This document shows positions 48,299-59,659 of a stretch of DNA of 64,000 nt, piece after piece; the stretch's first letter is position 1, and every line of letters starts with the position of its first letter. Made by a program: the position numbers and the translations under genes. Below the pieces are notes generated by a model. That model had not been told where the DNA came from. It worked only from the letters and a program-made list of their open reading frames with translations, and searched no databases. The stretch covers positions 30,469,944 through 30,533,943 of the forward strand of contig CM039188.1 of the NCBI GenBank assembly GCA_008360975.2, given 5' to 3'. The DNA is from Lichenostomus cassidix. Taxonomy: Eukaryota; Chordata; Aves; Passeriformes; Meliphagidae.

Positions 48299-51200
48299 AA
48301 ATTTCAATTGCACAATACAAAAAAACCAAAATATTTTCAACTTACGTTTACATTAAGTTTTTCCATAAAACTCCAGAACTATTACATGTAAAGAAAACAT
48401 TACCTGAAGGTGCTAGTTACAATATGGCATAATGCATGAAAACTTTTTTAGCAGCTCCAAGTCTATTTGCACAATTTTCTTAATTTTGTCAACAGGACAA
48501 AAAAGCCCCACATTTTCATTAGAAGAAATTACTTCTTTTTTTTCCAATCTACTTGAAAACAAACAGCAAACACGTTCCCTTGTTGCCACAGTTACCAGAT
48601 GACTAAGTTGCCCTTACAAACTTATTCCACAAAAATAAAGTAGTTCTTCTTTCCCACTTGAACTGCTTCTTTGACGTGTGTTCAAAGGTGGGTGAGCAGG
48701 TGGTAAGACTGTTAAATGGTCTTCCCTGCTCCTTCTTTTTCCAGGGCATTGAATCACAGACACATCTATAAAACAGCAAATGTCATCCTGCACTGGTGAA
48801 AAGAAATGCTCCAGCTAGCAGAGGAAACCCTTATCTTTCAAAGCATTTTTTCCCAAACTAGCACATGGAAACGACCTCACCGAATCAAGAGGCACACCCA
48901 AGCACGCTGGGCAGCAAAGGAGCACAGCTGCCATGAAAGATTTACAGACTTTCATAAAAGGGCCAACACTGCCTGCAGAGAAGCCCAGTTAGGCAAGCTC
49001 TGGCCTCCTGAGACTCAAGCAGAGCCTGTTGCTCTCTCAAAAAATATTGAGAATATTAATTCAATTGTTGGTGCCTCCCCTGAAGCTGTCAGACAGAGTG
49101 GAGCTGTTTTCCTTTCTGCAGAAAATGGTGGGATTTCTAATGAAAAATAAATTCCCATGTGATTTCTGGGGTTTTTTCCCCCAAAAATTAACATAGAGTT
49201 CACACTCTAAGGAAGGAAGAACAGGAGCCATGTAGTCTGAAATTTGAAGGTATTTCTCCAGGAAATATTTACCTGCTCTGATGTGCTGCCCAAGGACCAG
49301 GTAGCCATAAAAAAAAAAAAACCCACACCACAGATTTCTCATATTTAAAATTTGGTGATTGTTAAAGCTGGAATCCAAGGCAAAGCATGAAATTCAGTGA
49401 GTCTAATTTTCATCACTGAGTTCAGGGACCCCAATTTACACCAAGAAGAGTAGATGTACTTTAGCACTTCTCAGTAATTTCTTTAACTTTTTTTCCTACT
49501 GCTTGCTGAATGTTAAGCCTACTTCAGAAGTTAAAATTTAATCACCTATAGACAGGAAAGGTGATAGTGATACACAAAACCTTTATTATTTTTGATATCA
49601 ATTCAGGTGTGACAAAATTTGATGTAAAAAACACACATGCAATCAATGTAATCCCAAAACCTCAGAAAGTTTGGTTTATCTAGTTTTTAATTATAACATT
49701 CCATATGAGCAGGTAAGGACAATGGTAGTTCATTAACTTGTTAGACAATTGCATAATTGTTGGGCTAATTACCATAATTTTTAAATACTAATGCATATTT
49801 AAAATTTTTGCACAGAGTTTAATGCTAAATTTTGTAAACATGGTGTCTGATACATCTGGAAAATAAAGTTCTAATTAGATCAAATTGTATTTTATTTTAC
49901 TGACTACTTGTGCAGCTTTCCTTTCAGACAAAAACTTGTTCACCTAAAAGATGACAGAATTTTGTCCTCAGTTTATCTTTTATAGTCTGTAAACCATCCT
50001 GCATGCAATAACTTCAGCTCCTTTTTTTTATCAGAAGGGAAATACAGATACTTTTCAGTAAAGTGCAAAAAATATCCCAGGTTTGTCTTCCAGATATTTC
50101 CATTACAGAACAGAAAAGCTCATTTAACCTATGAGCAGAGGTTAGTGGGGAACCTAGGGAAAAGAAATCCTTGAGAGGTCATGTCTAAGAACTTACAGTG
50201 CACTTTTGACTTAGTGGTATCAGAGATTTTCACAGAGCTCTTAGGTGGGAGGAGGTGAGTTATTTCTTTAGCTCAATAGCATTTCCAGGAAATCCATATT
50301 CTTCTGTTCTTATTTTGGGCTGAGGCTTTATGTTTCTGCATAAGAAAGTTAAAAAACTCAAGTCCTTCCAGGCATTATCTATGTCCTGGATCACTCTCAT
50401 TTAATAGGCAAGTGTTTCTTTTCAGTAGTTTTAAAATGTTTTATTTGAATTCAGTTTATTTTTAGAAATATATTAATTACTGAACCAAATCATAAGAGGA
50501 TAGTAAATGTGGAGTTTTTCACAAAATTGTTAAAATATCCACACAATTTCAAAGCTTTTTCCTAATATTTCATGAGCAAAGCAAAAGCAAAGCAAAACGC
50601 TGAAAAGAAACCTTTCCCATTTTGACAAATGAGTCTTTTCCAATTACAAAGTCTTGTCACAAGTACTTTATTTGATTTTTAACACCACCAAATGCCATAG
50701 ATTTTAATGGGGCATTCAGTTAAAAGCAGGTCAAATTAGGTTATCAGCTTTCAGTCATATTTCTGAAATGGCCTTTCTATCACCACACAAAACTACCCAA
50801 GCTTTGCAGTGCTCTGTCCTGCAGCCTTGGCCATGTCACCTGTCACAACAGCCTGCTCTGACAGAGGAGGCAGAACAGCCACAGACACTTTCTGAACACC
50901 AGACAGATGTGTGACCAGCAGGCTCATCCCTGCCTCCAGATCTGCAGTGCAGATTGTCAAAAACAGATCGGTGTGTTTCCTTCCCCACAGAGCAAACAAG
51001 ATACTCACCTCAAAATGATGTTATAGTCCAAAGCAGCTGAATTTGTATTTGGGCACCCCTGGAAGCCCTCATCCTTGGTGGGATTTTAAAAAGCACAACA
51101 GTACTTTAAATGCATCCCACTGATTTTCAATCGAGTGTAAATCACATCTGTGATTTTTGGAGCTCCAGACAAATAATTGCTTTGACAACCCTCTCTCTGT

Positions 51201-51426
51201 GCTATTAAAAAGCCAGAATAAAAAAAAACCAAAAAAAACCATAGAGGTAATGCATGGTTGGAAGCTGGAATTGTAGAATTTCACACTTGTTAGCAATAAA
51301 CATTTACACTCAACTGACTCTCCCAGAATTTCATTCTCTTAATTTACTTTTGATTCAAAATGACAGAAGAAATCTAAAAATATGGTAGGAATGAATTGTC
51401 TGATCTTCTCTTCTTATCCTTTTAAG
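48299..51426. other. Non-coding stretch, no gene seen
   Basis: No recognisable gene. A single A13 run lies at 49309-49321. Frames reach 114 codons (plus, 48806-49150) without a motif. Isolated donor-like sites (CAG|GTAAGG at 49713, GAG|GTGAGT at 50254 on plus; GAG|GTGAGTAT at 51009/51008 on minus) lack convincing acceptors. An A-rich tract with CC breaks is at about 51220-51240. Confidence 0.6.
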
Positions 51427-51536
51427 GAAGAAAATGAATGTTAGTACAAAGCTGATGCAAAGAAATAAAGAAACCACGAAGAGAGGTTGGTGACAGATGT
51501 GAGGACACCCTCACATCATGGTGGCACCAAAGCCAG
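51427..51536 (+). other. Exon-like segment (110 nt), non-coding
   Basis: The acceptor is TTCTCTTCTTATCCTTTTAAG, ending at 51426, a strong pyrimidine tract. A branch-like CTGAT sits about 24 bases upstream. The donor is CAG|GTAAGG (51534-51542). All three frames contain stops, so a protein-coding role is excluded unless translation starts or ends inside. It contains a perfect hairpin (51496-51517). It lies 322 bases upstream of another exon-like segment. An exon of a spliced non-coding RNA, or a pseudo-exon, are the readings open. Confidence 0.3.
51496..51517. repeat. Perfect 9-bp GC-containing hairpin
   Basis: GATGTGAGG (51496-51504) pairs perfectly with CCTCACATC (51509-51517) over a four-base loop, ACAC. 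It is stable for its size and lies inside the exon-like segment 51427-51536. Confidence 0.85.
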
Positions 51537-51858
51537 GTAAGGCACTCTGCACTTATGCCAGTAAATGCTGCCCCAAATCCTGGCCACCAACACAAGGAAC
51601 GGCAAGAGAGACCCTTTGGGATTGCCTTCAGCATTGTGCTTTGTCACCTTTCAAGCCCCATTGCCACATCCAGTGGGAACATTGCATGGCCCCAGCAGTC
51701 ACCTAGAGAGGACTAAAACTGCAGGGGTTTTGCACATTTTTCAGAGAATTGTTTTAAGTCCCTCCATAAGGAGGCTGAACTGAAAATGGCACAAGGGAAT
51801 GAGAGGCTGCCTTTGTCATGACTCTTGTCAGGCAGTGAAATAACTTCTGTTCTTTCAG

Positions 51859-51936
51859 GGTCTCTGATGCTGCCTGTCCTCTCTCTCTCTTGGAAGAAAC
51901 TGGGAGAGGATCCAAACCCTTTCCCAGCCATTTGGG
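51859..51936 (+). other. Exon-like segment (78 nt), open in two frames
   Basis: The acceptor is TAACTTCTGTTCTTTCAG, ending at 51858; the donor is GGG|GTAAGA (51934-51942). The length, 78, is a multiple of three. Two frames are open: one reads V-S-D-A-A-C-P-L-S-L-L-E-E-T-G-R-G-S-K-P-F, the other S-L-M-L-P-V-L-S-L-S-W-K-K-L-G. Neither is a protein I recognise. The CT run (51878-51891) inside it explains the lack of stops. Taken with the segment at 51427 it could be the second exon of a plus-strand transcript. Confidence 0.25.
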
Positions 51937-51939
51937 GTA

Positions 51940-52845
51940 AGAACACTGACTCTCCCTTGGCTCATCCCACCAGGAGGAAAGGTTTGGGATAACTGCATGG
52001 CTGAGCCCCATTCTGAGTGCAGACAAGTTTTCTGTGTGGATCAAAGCTGGACAGTGTCATGTGGTGATCATGGCCAGGGGATTTGAAGGCAAACTGTTTG
52101 TAAAATTGAAATAAATGTCTCAGTCCCATCTCAGTGTCTAGAGAACTGGAGACAGGCAGTGCTAGCCCATTTAAGCAGTAGTTATCTGCACTTCTACTCT
52201 CCAAAGCCTCTCCCAAGCAGTGTGTCTTTCATCTCCTCCTGTTTCTGAGATTACTGTGTGCTGACAGGAGCGTTTTGGAGAGATCTTAAAGTGCTTTTAA
52301 AGGGTAACATGTGGAAATAAATAATTCAGGTTTTTCTCAAGTGTTTCTTTAGTGTCTCAGCTTACATATAGAGAGTGCTTTTATGGAGTGCTCACCTGTA
52401 CAATGGGTTGTGCTCTCTGCTGAGTGTTTTGCCCAAATGACTTTTGAATGCTCTTCTAACACAAAGATAGTAGACTTTTATATCCCTACTGTGATCACAC
52501 TTCTGCTAGGCAAGGGATCTGAACTACTAGACACAATTACTGCCACAATATTTAGCAAAACTACCCATGCTTTATCATTTAACATGCAATGTTATGTGAG
52601 TTTTTAATAAACTGTGTAGAGCAGGAATAGTATATGGGAATAAAAAAAGAATAGAGAATTTTTGAAACAATCACACAAGATTTAATAATACCAAAAAGAG
52701 ACAGTAACATAATAAACATTATGGACCTGAAATTATGGCTGCAAGCATGTCCCACAGCACCAACAGGTAATGCCAGAGTGTGTTAAATTAGTTATATCTG
52801 CTGAGAATTATTTATAATAGAATTATGTATTATATGATATGATAT
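51940..52845. other. Non-coding stretch
   Basis: Nothing recognised. Minus-strand frames at 51713-52216 (77-96 codons) overlap each other in different frames and show no motif. Confidence 0.6.
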
Positions 52846-52849
52846 TGAG

Positions 52850-53035
52850 CGGCTATGGTACTTTCTGATTATCCCTCCCTGCTAACACATGATCCACATC
52901 AAAAGAAATATACATTTTCTCCTGAAAATGCCGGATATTCTGCTGCCAAGTTCTCTTTTAAAATACTCATTTTTTAACACTTGCACGTACACTCAGGATC
53001 AGGCGGTAAAAGCAAGTTACAGTTAGCACATTCTG
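52850..53035. promoter_or_regulatory. Possible conserved non-coding element
   Basis: Four CpGs in about 185 bases (GAGCGGC, TGCCGGA, GCACGTA, AGGCGGT), after a very AT-rich lead-in, mark a change of texture. The sequence is complex and non-repetitive. It lies just ahead of the strong acceptor at 53190. Constraint is only a guess from composition. Confidence 0.2.
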
Positions 53036-53158
53036 TGATGTTTTTCTGACATTTTCTCTAAAAAATACTCGTGACTAAAGATTTCAGTAGCTACTGATAT
53101 GGTTTATAATCCCTTAAAGTTTCACAGGATAGCAGTCCTTAAAAAAATGTGGTTTAAA

Positions 53159-53190
53159 CCTCTTTTCTTTCTTCCTTCCTCTCTTTATAG
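53159..53190 (+). promoter_or_regulatory. Strong splice-acceptor-like polypyrimidine tract
   Basis: Twenty-eight uninterrupted C/T bases (53159-53186) are followed by ATAG. A branch-like TTTAAAC lies immediately upstream. There is no good donor within several hundred bases downstream, so if used it would start a last exon. I also see no clear AATAAA with a GU-rich follow-up nearby. It could equally be a simple pyrimidine tract. Confidence 0.3.
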
Positions 53191-56100
53191 CACAGCCTAA
53201 GAGCCCAGCCCTTAGGAGAGAAGTCTGGCTGGTGGCATCAAAATTAAAGCTTTCACGGTGTATTAACGTGTCTTGGAGGGCACAGACTACTGTACAACTG
53301 AGATAAAATTAAACATCTTGGTCCAGGGATGTTCAACAGTTTCACTTTAGATGACATACAGTACAGATACTATTTTTATCTCTGGGTTAGCAGCCTGCTC
53401 TTGTAGCAAACTCCTTTGCTTCTGTGTCTCACCAGCACATCCTCAACAGGAGAGAGTGGATGTTGGGGGGTGAAGCCTGGGGGCTAAAGCAGACAACAGC
53501 CTGACAACTGACCAACTCACCAGACACTGCACAAAAGTAATTAAACACATTTCAAAGCCTGCTGTCTACAGGAGAGGGGACTGGATGAGCCTGCAAGCAT
53601 CACATTTATGACACTACGGAACAATGTGAATATATGGTTTTGAAAAAGTGAAGACAGATAAAATAATGAAGACTGTAGAAAATTTAAGTTGGGTGGTTTT
53701 ACTCATCCCTTCTCAGAATGTAAAAATAGTTGGCACAGATCAGAGAGGCAGCAAATCATCCTCCCAGCACCAACAGCACTGATTTGTCCCAGCAAGGAAC
53801 AGAAATGGCTGTATGGAAAAGACCTTGGAACAGAGGAAGACTGGCCAACCTGCTGGGAAGACATGGCAGCTTTCCTCAAAAGGTTTCAGCTCATTTTAAT
53901 TGACCATACTGAAGTTTTCTTCCCCACTGCCTTGTAAGCAGCAGTTGTTTATAAACTGCACCTTCTCTTTTCTCAGTGCAGAGCTGCTCTTGTCAACCTG
54001 AGACACATTCTCCTATTCAGCCTTCCTAAATTTCACTGATAGATGAACCAAGTGTAAGCTGGTGATAAGATTAGTGGTTAGAGTCTATTAAACACTTCTT
54101 GAAAACAATCTTTTACTGAGCTAATGAACTTCCAGTTGCACTTGGGTTTACAATTTACATATTCAAAAATCCTATTCGACTATATGTTAGAATGTAGATT
54201 TATGTTTCCTTTTCCGGCAGATTCTGGCATAACATCAGAGCAAAGTAACAGATTAAAAATAGAAAACTAAATTGTATTGTATTGTTCATCCATTGCAGGA
54301 TGAAAGCTTATTTGTACATGGTAAGGCAACTTGCACTTTTTGCTTTCACCAGAAGCAGCTGAAACCAGTACTAACTTATAGGCAGGATGATTTATAATAC
54401 ATTGCAGTGCCAGCCTGTCAGGTGACCCCTGTAGAAATAGTTTATCTACACCTGAGGTTTGGCACCTCTTCTCCCACTTTGTCTCACCTCAAAATGCTCA
54501 CAGACCACATTTTTCATGCTCTCCTGCTTTTGCTGCTGCTGCTGCTGACAGGAACAAAAGCTGCAGTGCCAGCCAGTTTTTGTACATTTAGGTTTCAGAA
54601 GACATTGTGATAATTCCTATAAGGCACTGACTTAAAAATGCAGAGAGTCTTGTAGGTTGGTAATCCTAATTAGTTATCCTGAAACGAATCTCTGGTGGTA
54701 CACAATTGTTTAATGATTCCCCTCATGCATTATTTTCTGTTTTACTTGTCTTTGGGCTTCTGCTTTGGGACCACTGGGAAAGTGAAGAATTGGCTTTGCT
54801 GGGCAAACTGAGAGTCCAAAGAGACAGACCAGTGTGAGGAGCAGCAGAGGGCTCAGCAGGGTGTAGCACACCTTGCAGGGAATGGTCCTCAGGTCTCCAG
54901 GTGGCAGCCAAATGTTTCTTCCTACAAGCTCTCAAAGGATGGCAAAAGTTGAGAGAAAACCCTTTTTTTTCCTAATATACCCCCTCAGCTAGCTGTAGGT
55001 AGTCCCTCACTCCAAGCAGAATTTTGATTCCTCACTCTTGCCAAGTACTTGTGGAAGCCCAGATTTCCCTCCTGAAGCAAGACCCCCAAAGGAAAGCACT
55101 AAAAATACTGTCAGTAATTTGCACATCCATTTCTTGACATTTTTCAGTAATCCTATCCATCACTGTTCCTCCATTTTGCCTGGCAGGTGCAATAGGGATC
55201 TGACTATAATATCATTGTTGATCACAGCCAAAGAAAAAATATATGGGCACTTGTAATTATATTGTTCTAAAATTACTGCTATAATATGTTTCTTGCATTT
55301 CAAAGCAAAGCATCCATATTTCAAGTCAAATTAAGCACATGCTTCTAAGGGTTGCACCAAGGGCATTTCTCTAAGCCATTTACAGGCAGTTGCAGCTTTG
55401 ACTGCAGATAAACACTTTTTTTGTTCTTGAAATGCTTAACCAAGAGGATGAGTTACATTAGTCACTTTGCTCAGTGCTGCTCTTTATCTGGCTCCTATTT
55501 TTGTGTTGGATCAACACTGACTGCCACAAGACAAAAGGAAGATAATCAGATTGTTGTTTTGCATTACTTGGCCTACATGATAATGCCATTCAAGTGCATT
55601 TAGGAAAATCTTTTGGTTTAGATATATTACAAATGGGCAAATAAATTAGTGCTTACTTACAAGCTTCATAAATCACTTTCCTCTCCATATGTAAATTTTT
55701 TTTTTTCTGTTTAGGATGTAGATAATGTCTATTTTGGAGGGCCCTTGTGGACAAAAGCACTTACTGACTTGGACAAAAAAAAACCCAGTAATCTGAAAAT
55801 TTAATACCCTGAGCTTTCCCTTCAGACATGAAATAATGAGTATGTGGGAATGCCTCCAAATCCTCAAATTTTCATGTGGTTTACCAGAGAGCCATAAACT
55901 GTCTTGGTCAAAACTGCTCCCAAACTCACTGACAGTCAGAAACTTCTAGAAAGTTCAGAGTGAACTACATTTCAGATTCTGTTACAAAACCCTGCTTTTA
56001 AAAAAGCACAAATGAGAATCCACAGAGCCTTGAGTTCATTTTGCATCAGACTGAATTAAAGCATCTCAGCAATTAAAGACATGAAAGTTGTAATCACTAA

Positions 56101-58892
56101 TGACAAGCATCCACAGAGCAGCATGGGGGTGGCACTGGTGGCAGCTACCTCTCTTTCCCCAGCAGATCAGCCTGGGACAAAAACATGCAGTTTGGTGACC
56201 TGGATGCTAATTCCCCCACAAATTCCTCATGGAAAGCTAATGCATTATTTGTATATATCTGGAGGAATTTTTGTGCCTGCCGTTTCTGTCTGCCTCTGGC
56301 TCAGCCTGTCTATGCCACCTCAGGCATAAGCCTTAAGACATTCCAGAGCACTGTTTTGCAGTATCTGTTGATGCTTTAAACTCAGGCACCTTTCTAATTA
56401 ATAGCTTATTACGGATTATGAATATATTATTTTTAATAATTTTAAGAAATTTGCCTTCAATTTTCCTTCCCTGGACAGCTACTCAGTAGCAACACAGGAC
56501 TGCCCAAAATATGTCTATTACAGCCATAGCTGCTTCTACACAAATTCTGTTGCCTTTGGAAATTTTTGCTATTTCTGAAATACTCTGGAATATTTCAACC
56601 ATCTGCATTTCACTGCACTGATACAGTACTTGGCAGTGGAGAGGGTTCCCCCTTTTCCAGAGTTGGAAATGTGAATTGTCTCACCACAGAAGGGCAAACT
56701 CCAAATCAATGCACAGGTTGCTCATTTTTCAAATTTTTCTTATACTTTATTTAACTCTCAATTAACTAATTAATTTGCTGCACACCAAGAATTAGACCAA
56801 GACTCTTTAACTGGCATCCAACAGAGGCAACACGTGGCTGCACAGGGTGGGGTTGCAGTGTGATGTGATGAGTTGGCTGAAGCTGACAGAGCAGCAGCTC
56901 CTCCTGACATAAACCTCCTTGGGCCACCTTGAGCAGCCAGCTGAGGGCAAAATATTAAACCAATTTCATCCAATCCTGAGGCTAGTTCCTCACTGGAAGA
57001 TGGAAATGATGTCATTTTTAGAAGTAGAATTCTAAGAGTTGTTTCTAGCTTTTTAAGTCTCTAGTTTCGATGAGAACCAACCAAAAATATCTTCAGGGCT
57101 GTCATGGGATTGATTCTAAAGAAAACATCATTTTCATATCCAAGGAATATCCTCAGAAGGGATCCCATGAGGTGGCTGTGTTTGCAGAGACTCTAAGGCA
57201 GTACCACGAGTTTTAGAAGTCAGACTCTGACAGTCCCAGGAAGAAGAAGGAAAATGTCATTCTATTAACAGTTTAAAAAGCACTACAATTTTTATGGTAT
57301 TTTGAATTTGTTCTATATCTTTAATGTCAAAACTAGCACCCTCACACACTGTACATTAGGTGTTTTATCACCATTTTCAGATAAAATAAACTTTAATTAG
57401 GTTGACTTTTTTTTAAAAGGTACTTGACATTTCCCAATCTCCAAAGTGGTTTTTGCCTGTAACCCCTCTGCTCCTCTTTTGGAAAGGCCTGTAAACTTTC
57501 TGCTGCTCACCTCTTTAATCCTACAAACTGTAGCAAACTAGGGGATGGAAAGAGAATTAATTTTATTTGTTTACTCTTAAAATGTCTCAACATCCCCCAT
57601 AGCTTTAAGCAGGGGGACAGGCTGTGAAGTTTGACTTACAAAACCAGCTTTGATATTTCTTTTAGAACAAAAAGTTCAATTTCTACAGAATAAATTGCTG
57701 AAGAATGTGAACCCAAAAACTTATGCTTGTCCGTTGATCTGTAAGAATGATAAAGTATAATTATGAAGAGAAAATCACACGGGAGAAAAACAATTTCTTT
57801 TGAGCATAGATTGTAATCTATTCTAATAAGAATTTAAGGTCTTATGAAATGAGTGGTCTGTGCAGTGAGAAGCACATGTGGGATCACTAATGAAATAAAT
57901 GCTTTTCAGTCTTCCTTGAGTTTATATCTGCTTATAGACTAGAAGGCAATATCAAACCTTTCAGCTGAATAATACAAAGTGTGGTAGATTCAAGTCGAAT
58001 TCTGTTGCATTTAATTTCCATTTAGAAAGACTATATATTGTTTGCCAAAATATTCTTCATTTGTTGGTTGGGGTTTTTCCCAAGAATTGGTTAACTCATT
58101 CTTAAATGTGATCTGGACCTACTCTGAAATAGTCACATTTTCTAAAGTCTTCGCTTGGTAACCAAAACCAGCTGTTATTGATCATCAGCTTCACTGCACA
58201 ATCTGAATCTTTATGTCATTATTAGTGTGGGGAATTTGACCTCAGCTCAACACAAAAAAGCTTGCAGCAGGTTATGGTTGTGCAAAGCATGAGAACTTCT
58301 ATCTAAAGTTCCATTTCTACCTTAGAGAAAAAAAAAACCATAAAACTTTCAGTTCTAAAAGTAAGATTAAGTGCAAAACATACAAGTACCCTAAAAATAT
58401 TTTTCATTGAAGTCTATCTGAAACTTCCACACACCACATTTAAATATCTTTGAATCTAGACAAGTAGAGAAATGCTGCTTATTCTTTGGACCTTCAGGGC
58501 CCCCAAATGAGCCAAACCAGCATTTTTTTCATTCAGATGTTCCTTGGAACAACACACATGGTTGAACCCAGTGGAATAGTACTTGCTCACATACAGTGTA
58601 AAACCTTGCATATTTTTTAAAACTTTTTATGGTTTTTTGGCTCATGCCTTGTCAGGAGAAGGCAGCCAGACCACATGCTGACTCTCTGACTGCCTCATGG
58701 CATTAGCTATGCTGTTTCATACCACAGGCAACAGCCCTGGCTCTGACAAGGTTTCCATCCACAGAGAAAATGGTCTTGCTATAAAATGCTACAGCTCCTG
58801 CTAGAAAATATAGAGAGAAGTGTATCAATTAAGTATTTTTATATTGTTAATTTAGAGGGAATCTTACATTGTAACATCTGGGTAAAAGTGTT
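53191..58892. other. Non-coding stretch, no gene seen
   Basis: AT-rich unique sequence. A CTG triplet run lies at 54531-54547. A somewhat GC-richer patch at about 56800-56940 gives an 81-codon minus frame (56770-57015) rich in Ala and Ser with no domain. No repeat family is recognised. Confidence 0.6.
54531..54547. repeat. (CTG)n triplet run
   Basis: Five TGC units plus two bases. It is short and falls inside a 67-codon frame where it reads as a leucine run; no other coding sign is present. Confidence 0.9.
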
Positions 58893-58939
58893 GAAAGGAA
58901 AGAGGAAAAGGATAGAGAGGGAAAGGAAGAAAAGGAAAG
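58893..58939. repeat. 47-nt polypurine tract
   Basis: A run of A and G interrupted by a single T (58913), built from GGAAAG/GAGAGG-like units with partial mirror symmetry. Such tracts can form triple-stranded DNA. The apparent basic peptide encoded here (K, R and E only) is an artefact of composition. Confidence 0.9.
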
Positions 58940-59548
58940 TGTTGCCACATAAGAGGGAAGTCTCATAGCAATTTCTACCATATGAACTCTTGAGCTGAAG
59001 GAGTTGTTTTCATTTCTGAATATTCTTTACTTAGAAACAACATAAAGCCAACACAAGCAAGACTCAGCTCTACATCACTTTGATATGACCTCTATTTTTC
59101 AAGCTCATTTAGCTTTCTGAAAAGCTATGTCTAGAATTTGCATTGCAGAAAATGTAAATAACTCAAAACATCAAGGAAGCATCTTTTCTGTCTCAAAGAA
59201 ACATCTGATGAAGCAACTTTATTTTGCTTATGAATTAACACACCTAATTAAAAGATTTGGGAGTTTATAGTGACAGATTTGGACACTAATACATATCTAA
59301 GAAACAGGCTGGCTTCAAAGTACCACAGAGAAGCTTCTATTTATAAATATTTAACTGAAGCACTGATACAAAAATGAGAAAATCTCCTTCCTTTTATTCC
59401 CTAAGGAATTTATTTGGAACAGAACTACTCACTGAAACTAGCAACTTCTAATTCTCATAGATATGGGGGGATTTAATATTAGCATTTATTTTAAAAAAGC
59501 TTCTGCAAATTTTCAGTTGAGCAACACATGGCATGGCATTTGAGACAT
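58940..59548. other. Non-coding spacer
   Basis: AT-rich unique sequence with no frame or repeat of note. Confidence 0.65.
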
Positions 59549-59655
59549 GAAATCCCAGGATGGCTTGGGTTGGAAGGAACCCTGTAGATATCTCACTCCA
59601 AGCCCCCTGCAGTGGTCAGGGTCACCAGTTTGTTCAAAGGTGTCCAGTCCTTCTC
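59549..59655 (-). mobile_element. CR1 LINE fragment, 3' end
   Basis: GATGGCTTGGGTTGGAAGG (59558 on), ACCCTGTAGATATCTCACTCC and CAAGCCCCCTGCAGTGGTCAGG match the reverse complement of the CR1 3' end. An apparent deletion then joins to GTTTGTTCAAAGGTGTCCAG. After about 59655 the similarity is lost in a GC-richer sequence with 84- and 121-codon frames that carry no known motif. The octamer tail is reduced to one poor copy. Confidence 0.8.
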
Positions 59656-59659
59656 AGAG

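Noticed and set aside
51009..51300. Minus-strand exon ending at GAG|GTGAGTAT
   Set aside because: The donor is excellent, but no acceptor with a convincing pyrimidine tract is found within 300 bases on the minus strand.
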